From: Thermoplasmatales archaeon
GTDB taxonomy: Archaea; Thermoplasmatota; Thermoplasmata; Thermoplasmatales; Thermoplasmataceae
Direction: 5' to 3'
DNA length: 64,000 nucleotides
NCBI GenBank assembly: GCA_027366585.1
Contig: DAHXNF010000022.1
Span: 1-64,000, forward strand
Position 1 is the first letter of the stretch. Every line of letters begins with the position of its first letter. A program made the position numbers and the translations under genes. Below the pieces are notes generated by a model. That model did no database searches. It was not told where the DNA came from and worked only from the letters and a program-made list of their open reading frames with translations. Shown here piece after piece: positions 58,770 to 64,000 of this stretch.

Positions 58770-60911
58770 CTAGATCACCGCCAGGTGTGCTATCAGGAAT
58801 GCTATTGCAGCAATTCCTGCAAAGGGAAGGAGCACGCCTCCAATTCCATAGACAAGGACGTTCTTTAGGAATATACGCATCGCACTCTGCGGCCTGAATG
58901 CAGTTCCCCGGAGAGCGAGAGGTATGAGTGCAGGTATAATGATCGCATTGAATATTAGAGCAGAAATCACGGCAATGTGCGGCGAAAGGTGAAGTATGTT
59001 TAAACCGCTTAGGACGGGAAGTGCAGCGAACATGACCGGGACTATAACGAAATACTTTGCAACGTCGTTAGCTATGCTGAATGTTGTGACTGCACCCCTG
59101 GTCATGAGAATCTGCTTGCCCATCATAACGACGTCTATGATTTTCGCAGGATTTGACTCCAGATCAACCATGTTTGCAGCCTCCTTTGCAGGCTCAGTTC
59201 CAGATGCCATTGCAATTCCGACGTCGGAAGCTGCGAGTGCCGGTGCATCATTGGTTCCATCTCCAATCATTGCGACTATCCTTCCTCGAGCCTGCTCCTT
59301 CTTTACCAGATCGTATTTAGTCTCAGGCTTTGCCCTTGACACGTACTCATCTATACCAACCTCCCTTGAAATACTCGAGGCGGTTGCTTCTTGGTCTCCG
59401 GTAATCATGACGGGCTTAATTCCCATGTTCTTTACTGAGGAAATCCTGCTTTTTACTCCTGGCTTGACTTCGTCCCGCAGCCTAATGAGCCCAAGGATCT
59501 CGCCTCCTTCAGCGATTGTCATTATTGTATCACCGTTCCGTGCTGCTTCATCCACGATGCTGTCATAATTCAGGGGAACGCTCGTCACTATCTGCTTGAT
59601 TGCGTCAGGAGCCCCCTTGATAATATCAATCACGTCTTCATTGCTGTCTGGATCGTACTTTCTCCTTATACGCTTGCGCTGCAGAAGGTCCCTTCCTCCC
59701 TTTGGAAGAATGAAATCAGAGGGTTCTTCCAAGCTTGCCCCGCTTTTTCTCGTCGATGCACTGAATTCCTCGAACTTTACCCTTCCAATTATGGCGAATT
59801 CATGCGGCACAAGCCCTTCCCTGTATGCAAGCTCAACCATGCTCTTCCCTTCCGGTGTCTCGTCGTCCCAAGAACTCATGAAAGCGGCTTCACCCACATC
59901 CTTCTTGGTATGCTTGCCCAGGGGGATGAATTCAATTGCTGTCCTGGAGCCCCTGGTTATAGTGCCAGTCTTGTCCAGGAGCAAGGAGTCGGTGTCACCT
60001 GCAGCCTCTATAGCTTTTCCTGACTTTATGATTATCCTGTTCTGGGACATCCTGTTGATCCCGGATATTCCGATAGCGGGAAGAAGGGCACCTATAGTTG
60101 TTGGAAGAAGTGAAACGTAAAGCGCAATCAGGACAGATAGATCCAGCCCAAGATCGAGTATTACGCCCAGGGCAAGTATGGAAATTATGATGATAGTGAA
60201 AATTGCAGTGAAACCAACAAGCAGTATTGCTATTGCCAGCTCGTTCGGTGTCTTCGGCCTTGAGGAAGATTCTACAAGCTTGATCAACTTGTTAAGGAAC
60301 GTTTCGCTAGGATTTACGCTAACTCTTGCCACAATGCTGTCTGTTGTGATCACAGATCCGCCAAGAACCGTGTCGCCCGAGGATTTCCTTACATTTGCGG
60401 ACTCCCCAGTCAGAAGGGATTCATCGACCATTGCGATCCCCTCGATTACTTCACAATCTATCGGGACGACTTCGCCCTTCCTGACAAGAAGCAGGTCACC
60501 TTTCTTTAGCTGCTTGGATGTTACGTTGGCAAATTCACGCCTGTCTTCGGACAGAACCTTTCTGGCTGGAACTTCTTTCTCAATTCTTCTTAGCGTGGAA
60601 GCGGTGTTCTTGATTTGCGCCTCGGCGATTGAATCAGACAGGGTACTGAACCAGACCGTCAGGATGAGAACTATTGCAACCTCTAGATAGAAGGTTCGTT
60701 CACCTGGGCTTGAGACTTTAGGTATAAGGGAAGGATCGATAGCCATCACTGCGACTATCAGGAAACATATCTCGACGATGAACATTACAGCGTTCTTGTA
60801 AAGCATCTTGGGACTAAGCCTCCTAATCGAGTCTTTCAGGATGGTAATCTTGTATAGCTTTGGCCTTGGATTCTTTATCCTGGTTATGGAAAACTGTGGT
60901 TCAGAATCCAT
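58770..60911 (-). CDS. kdpB: K+-transporting ATPase subunit B (KdpB)
   Basis: 713-residue P-type ATPase. The phosphorylated Asp is in LLLDKTGTITRG, TGES is in SLLTGESAN, and hinge GDGTNDAPALAASDVGIAM. It powers K+ uptake by KdpA. It overlaps kdpA by 11 bp. Confidence 0.97.
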   Translation of the reverse strand: MDSEPQFSITRIKNPRPKLYKITILKDSIRRLSPKMLYKNAVMFIVEICFLIVAVMAIDPSLIPKVSSPGERTFYLEVAIVLILTVWFSTLSDSIAEAQIKNTASTLRRIEKEVPARKVLSEDRREFANVTSKQLKKGDLLLVRKGEVVPIDCEVIEGIAMVDESLLTGESANVRKSSGDTVLGGSVITTDSIVARVSVNPSETFLNKLIKLVESSSRPKTPNELAIAILLVGFTAIFTIIIISILALGVILDLGLDLSVLIALYVSLLPTTIGALLPAIGISGINRMSQNRIIIKSGKAIEAAGDTDSLLLDKTGTITRGSRTAIEFIPLGKHTKKDVGEAAFMSSWDDETPEGKSMVELAYREGLVPHEFAIIGRVKFEEFSASTRKSGASLEEPSDFILPKGGRDLLQRKRIRRKYDPDSNEDVIDIIKGAPDAIKQIVTSVPLNYDSIVDEAARNGDTIMTIAEGGEILGLIRLRDEVKPGVKSRISSVKNMGIKPVMITGDQEATASSISREVGIDEYVSRAKPETKYDLVKKEQARGRIVAMIGDGTNDAPALAASDVGIAMASGTEPAKEAANMVDLESNPAKIIDVVMMGKQILMTRGAVTTFSIANDVAKYFVIVPVMFAALPVLSGLNILHLSPHIAVISALIFNAIIIPALIPLALRGTAFRPQSAMRIFLKNVLVYGIGGVLLPFAGIAAIAFLIAHLAVI

Positions 60912-62586
60912 TCTTGAACCCCTCCAGATAAGAAAGAATCGGCCCCAGCGTCAGGAATGGGAAAAAGGTAAGGACAGCGAGGATGAAGATTGCGACAATA
61001 AGCACGGCGGTAAATGTGAGGCTATCCGTCCGCAACGCCTCGGAGGCATATCTTTTCCTCTGAACCATGTTCCCCGCGATTGCAAGCATGATGGCGATAG
61101 GGACAAATCTCCCAAGCCACATTACTATCCCGGTGCTTACGTTGAAAAAAACAGTATTCCCGGATGATCCGAGGAAATCTGAGCCATTGTTTGCGGCAGC
61201 AGAAGTAAATTCATAGAACACCTCGGTAAAGCCTATCGGTCCTGTACCCAGTCCCGCGGCCCTCTGCGCACCTATTGCGAATGCTATCACCGTTGGTACT
61301 AGAATTATGATCGGATGGCTCAGGAAAGCTATGACGGCCAGCCTAACGTCACTTGCATTGATCTTGGTTCCAAGGTACTCTGGTGTCCTGCCCGCCATCA
61401 GGCCAACTATAAAAACAGCCATAATCACGTACATGAGCATGTACATGGCGCCTACGCCAATCCCGCCTGGCGTGGCCTGTATAATCATCCCAAACATCGC
61501 AGCAAGGATTACCAGTGGGTCATACGCTGACAGGTTTCCATTCATGGATCCAGTTGTGAACGAAGTTGATGTGACTGTCCAGATTACGGAGGATGCTGAA
61601 CCAAATCTTACCTCCATCCCGGCTGCAATTTGTGTTACCGGGATCAGTGCAATTGCAATATCGATGAAATATAGGGAATAGGAGGCAATTATTAGTGTTC
61701 GCCCCTCCTTCATGCTCCCTGCCATCCGTCCAAATAAAAATAGCACTGAAGTTGGGAGAAGCATCATCAGTCCTAGAAGGAACAGGTTTGTAACCTGATT
61801 GGGATTAGCAAGTGGATTCGCGGCGTTTGTCCCAAAATAACCCCCGCCATTTGTGCCTAGCTGCATTATGGCATCGAGAGATGCTATAGGTCCCACCTTA
61901 ACCACTTCAGAAGCTCCAGCCTGAAGGGTATGGAGTATGGCATATCCATTCAGGGACTGAGGGACGCTAAGGAATACCAAGATAAGTGCAGCTATTCCTG
62001 AGAGAGGGATCAGGACACGGACAATGGACCTGGTATAGTCCACATAAAAGTTACCCAGGCCCCTTGTTTTTCCTATAATTCCCCTAAAAACAGCTACTGC
62101 AACACACAGGCCGGTTGCGGCAGAAGTGAACTGCAGGAACTGGATGGATGCCATCTGCGACAGGTATGAAAGCGTACTTCCTCCGTTATAGTGCTGCAGA
62201 TTAGTGTTTGAAGAAAAGGATAATGCTGTATTGAAGGAAAGAGACCAAGAAACATCGGGGAAATGCATTGGGTTAAGGGGAAGACTCCCCTGAAACATCA
62301 GTATAAGGAAAGCGATAATTGCTTCAAATGCGTTAAGGTACAGTAATGCCTTCAGGTAGGATTTCCAGCCCATCTCCTCGTATGGATTGACACCTGCGAT
62401 TCTGTAAATAACGGTTTCAACAGGGCCAAATACCCTGTCAAGCCTTGTTCTCTTGTTAGAAAAAACAGCTAGGAGATACCTAGAGAAAAACCATGCAATC
62501 AGCAATACTGATCCGCTTGTGACAAGGATCACGAAGACGTCGCCTGGTGTTATCAAACTCTCCTCTCCTCCCTTTTGGAAGGGCAA
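60901..62586 (-). CDS. kdpA: K+-transporting ATPase subunit A (KdpA)
   Basis: 561 residues with ~10 helices. Four selectivity-filter loops are visible: SFSSNTNLQHYNGGSTLSY, QLGTNGGGYFGTNAANPLA, TTGSMNGNLSAYDPL and SAAANNGSDFLG. It selects and translocates K+. The start may be a few codons further in than the first ATG. No KdpD/KdpE sensor pair is found in the window; a RAM-domain protein lies 100 bp upstream. Confidence 0.96.
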   Translation of the reverse strand: MPFQKGGEESLITPGDVFVILVTSGSVLLIAWFFSRYLLAVFSNKRTRLDRVFGPVETVIYRIAGVNPYEEMGWKSYLKALLYLNAFEAIIAFLILMFQGSLPLNPMHFPDVSWSLSFNTALSFSSNTNLQHYNGGSTLSYLSQMASIQFLQFTSAATGLCVAVAVFRGIIGKTRGLGNFYVDYTRSIVRVLIPLSGIAALILVFLSVPQSLNGYAILHTLQAGASEVVKVGPIASLDAIMQLGTNGGGYFGTNAANPLANPNQVTNLFLLGLMMLLPTSVLFLFGRMAGSMKEGRTLIIASYSLYFIDIAIALIPVTQIAAGMEVRFGSASSVIWTVTSTSFTTGSMNGNLSAYDPLVILAAMFGMIIQATPGGIGVGAMYMLMYVIMAVFIVGLMAGRTPEYLGTKINASDVRLAVIAFLSHPIIILVPTVIAFAIGAQRAAGLGTGPIGFTEVFYEFTSAAANNGSDFLGSSGNTVFFNVSTGIVMWLGRFVPIAIMLAIAGNMVQRKRYASEALRTDSLTFTAVLIVAIFILAVLTFFPFLTLGPILSYLEGFKNGF

Positions 62587-62687
62587 TTTGCATCATCGTC
62601 GATCGAGCAAATAGGGGAGTGATGGGACAAGCGTAAAAACAAGGACACTGATAAGCGAGCAGTCATGGATCAACTCCCGTAAAAAAT

Positions 62688-62960
62688 CTATTGCCCACTG
62701 GCTGTTTCTGGAGTTCTGTGTGATTTCAGGACTATGGAGCTCACTGTGCTCTTTATTCCCTTTATTTTCATTATTTTATTTTTAAGAAGGTCTCTCAGTT
62801 CCTCTATGTCGTTTGCCTTGGCGAGAATAACAATGTCAAATTCGCCAGTGACCTCGTAGATCTCACTAATGTTCTTTAACTCCTTAAGAGCCGCCACAAC
62901 TTCATCAACGTGTGGCGAATCCACAAAGAGATCTATGAACGCTAAAATAGCACTGTCCAT
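62688..62960 (-). CDS. Stand-alone Lrp/AsnC ligand-binding (RAM) domain protein
   Basis: 90 residues from the ATG at 62960, which has a strong aaggagg ribosome binding site 6-7 nt upstream; the longer frame upstream is rejected for that reason. ILAFIDLFVDSPHVDEVVAALKE and VTGEFDIVILAKANDIEELRDLL are the RAM fold, with no helix-turn-helix. Such proteins bind amino acids or partner with Lrp regulators. It precedes kdpABC in the same direction. Confidence 0.9.
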   Translation of the reverse strand: MDSAILAFIDLFVDSPHVDEVVAALKELKNISEIYEVTGEFDIVILAKANDIEELRDLLKNKIMKIKGIKSTVSSIVLKSHRTPETASGQ

Positions 62961-63163
62961 TCTCAACCTCCTTAGTTTTCTGGCTCCTTCATTCTTATGT
63001 TCTATAAAAACTTCGGCTGTAAAAATCACGCATGATACGGGCGAAAAAGCCTCGCGACACATATTGGAGAAGCTGGAGCCTCAAAAGGTACTGCACGCAA
63101 TGGCCAGGATAATCGGGTTACAGGAAATTAGGAGTTGATCAGGTTTTCTCGAATGACCTTGGA

Positions 63164-64000
63164 TCACGACTCCATTAATGATTCCCTGAGTATCGATGTT
63201 ACGTATCCCTTGACCTGAGTGAAGGCAAGTTTTGGTGGCATCGGCTTCTCGTCTGGATTCACTAGCACCTCGAGAACACCCGCGGACTTCGTGGCAAGGA
63301 ATTCATCAATGGCAGCATCAAGATCTAAAATCTTCTCGACCCTCCTACCGTAAATACCAATCGACTGGGCAAGCTTTGAGAAATCCGGGTTCAACAGATC
63401 CACGCCCCACTCCGGGTATCCCATAACCTCCTGCTCAAACTTGATCATGCCGAGCTTTGAGTTGTTGAATACGACGATCTTGACGTTGCGGTTATACTTT
63501 CTTGCGGTGATCAGTTCCATCATTGTCATAGCAAAGCTTCCGTCCCCTACCATGGCTACAACCTGTCTATCTGTAGCGAATGAAGCCCCAACCGATGCAG
63601 GTATACCTACTCCCATGCTACCTAACCATGGCGAGAAGAGGAAAGTCTTGCCCTCTTCAGTCCTGAAGTTCCGCATGCCCCAAACGGTTACATTGCCTGT
63701 GTCGACGACGATGACTGCATCCTTATTCACCTTCCTGGAAAGGCGGGCTGCGACTACTTCAGGCCTCATTGGTTTCGTAGTGTCTTCTTCCGTCTTCTTA
63801 AGTTCTGAGATCCATGATTCTTTAGCTTGAACCAGCTTCTCATAAAACTTGTCCTGCTTTGCATCAGGTTTGACAGCGTCGAGGAAACCAGATACAGTGC
63901 AAAGGCATTCCAGCGTCGTGATGTACCTCTTCTGCAGGTTGGAAGGATTTGAGTCCACCTGTATTATCGGGATGTCATCGCGTATGAATGCAGTATAGGG
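63164..64000 (-). CDS. TPP-dependent enzyme of the acetolactate synthase/pyruvate oxidase family, N-terminus outside window
   Basis: The frame stays open to 64000 (PYTAFIRDDIPIIQVDSN), so the gene starts outside. The visible ~278 residues are the end of the middle domain and the TPP domain: VVDTGNVTVWGMRN, FSPWLGSMGVGIPASVGA, and the TPP motif VGDGSFAMTMMELITA...FNNSKLGMI. WLGSMG and the overall look favour a pyruvate oxidase or dehydrogenase (quinone) over acetolactate synthase, which is a guess without the N-terminus. Confidence 0.88.
   Translation of the reverse strand, partial: PYTAFIRDDIPIIQVDSNPSNLQKRYITTLECLCTVSGFLDAVKPDAKQDKFYEKLVQAKESWISELKKTEEDTTKPMRPEVVAARLSRKVNKDAVIVVDTGNVTVWGMRNFRTEEGKTFLFSPWLGSMGVGIPASVGASFATDRQVVAMVGDGSFAMTMMELITARKYNRNVKIVVFNNSKLGMIKFEQEVMGYPEWGVDLLNPDFSKLAQSIGIYGRRVEKILDLDAAIDEFLATKSAGVLEVLVNPDEKPMPPKLAFTQVKGYVTSILRESLMES

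Noticed and set aside
59596-60690. Plus-strand frames of 170-190 codons under kdpB
   Set aside because: Antisense to kdpB, whose P-type ATPase motifs are complete on the minus strand.

Overview
The window is chromosomal DNA from an archaeon of the order Thermoplasmatales (Thermoplasma/Ferroplasma/Cuniculiplasma relatives). Supporting evidence is archaeal information machinery (two TFBs, Gar1, Pcc1, aIF5A, L10e, L40e, EF-1A, EF-2, Orc1/Cdc6, Rqc2-type NFACT protein), a bacterial-type gyrBA pair as is typical of this order, surface repeats of the FTETGLPSGT type, many leaderless promoters, frequent AGG/AGA arginine codons and mid-range GC by eye. The genus cannot be fixed from sequence reading alone.

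Layout. 1-2.2 kb: a cut-off SAM methyltransferase, a small unknown protein and tRNA-Leu(CAA). 2.2-6.7 kb: pcc1, gar1-tfb1, an MBL hydrolase, then tfb2-guaA(glutaminase)-PRC barrel. 6.7-9.5 kb: gltX, a NOG1-type GTPase and a DUF1059 protein. 9.6-14.2 kb: gyrB-gyrA. 14.3-16.8 kb: a surface protein with a DUF3494 (ice-binding-like) domain, bracketed by two direct copies of a ~150 bp repeat. 16.8-20.6 kb: tuf-rps10-fusA. 20.6-26.9 kb: DUF981 protein, LigB-type dioxygenase, tiny membrane protein, PGI/PMI, NFACT protein and thioesterase. 26.9-33.5 kb: a seven-gene overlapping operon for a heme-copper oxidase (82-aa membrane protein, coxB, coxA, triple cupredoxin, heme O synthase, unknown polytopic protein, CPBP-like protein). 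33.8-37.3 kb: tRNA-Arg(CCU), aIF5A, agmatinase, L10e, AbrB-type regulator and Usp. 37.3-45.7 kb: B12/radical SAM protein, zinc-ribbon membrane protein, degenerate AlaX, folC, cdc6, methyltransferase, UPF0173 and LysE. 45.9-52.5 kb: 2-oxoacid:ferredoxin oxidoreductase, UPF0200 kinase, purQ-L40e and a site-2 protease. 52.5-58.2 kb: M24-fold protein, class V aminotransferase, FBP aldolase/phosphatase and radical SAM/SPASM-like protein. 58.3-64 kb: kdpABC, a stand-alone RAM-domain regulator and a cut-off TPP enzyme.

Together the metabolic genes fit a heterotrophic aerobe: 2-oxoacid oxidation to acyl-CoA through ferredoxin, a CuA-type terminal oxidase with its own copper protein and heme O synthase, gluconeogenesis through the bifunctional FBP enzyme and PGI/PMI, and ATP-driven K+ uptake by Kdp, which would help an acidophile hold a suitable membrane potential.

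The points most worth a second look are the repeat-bracketed DUF3494 gene, an AlaX-family protein that has lost all four zinc ligands, an M24 protein with three of five metal ligands replaced, a triple cupredoxin with one intact copper site, the unknown CQC-motif membrane protein in the oxidase operon, and three genes whose conserved N-termini have no ATG/GTG/TTG in frame. No CRISPR array, complete insertion sequence or defence island is visible.
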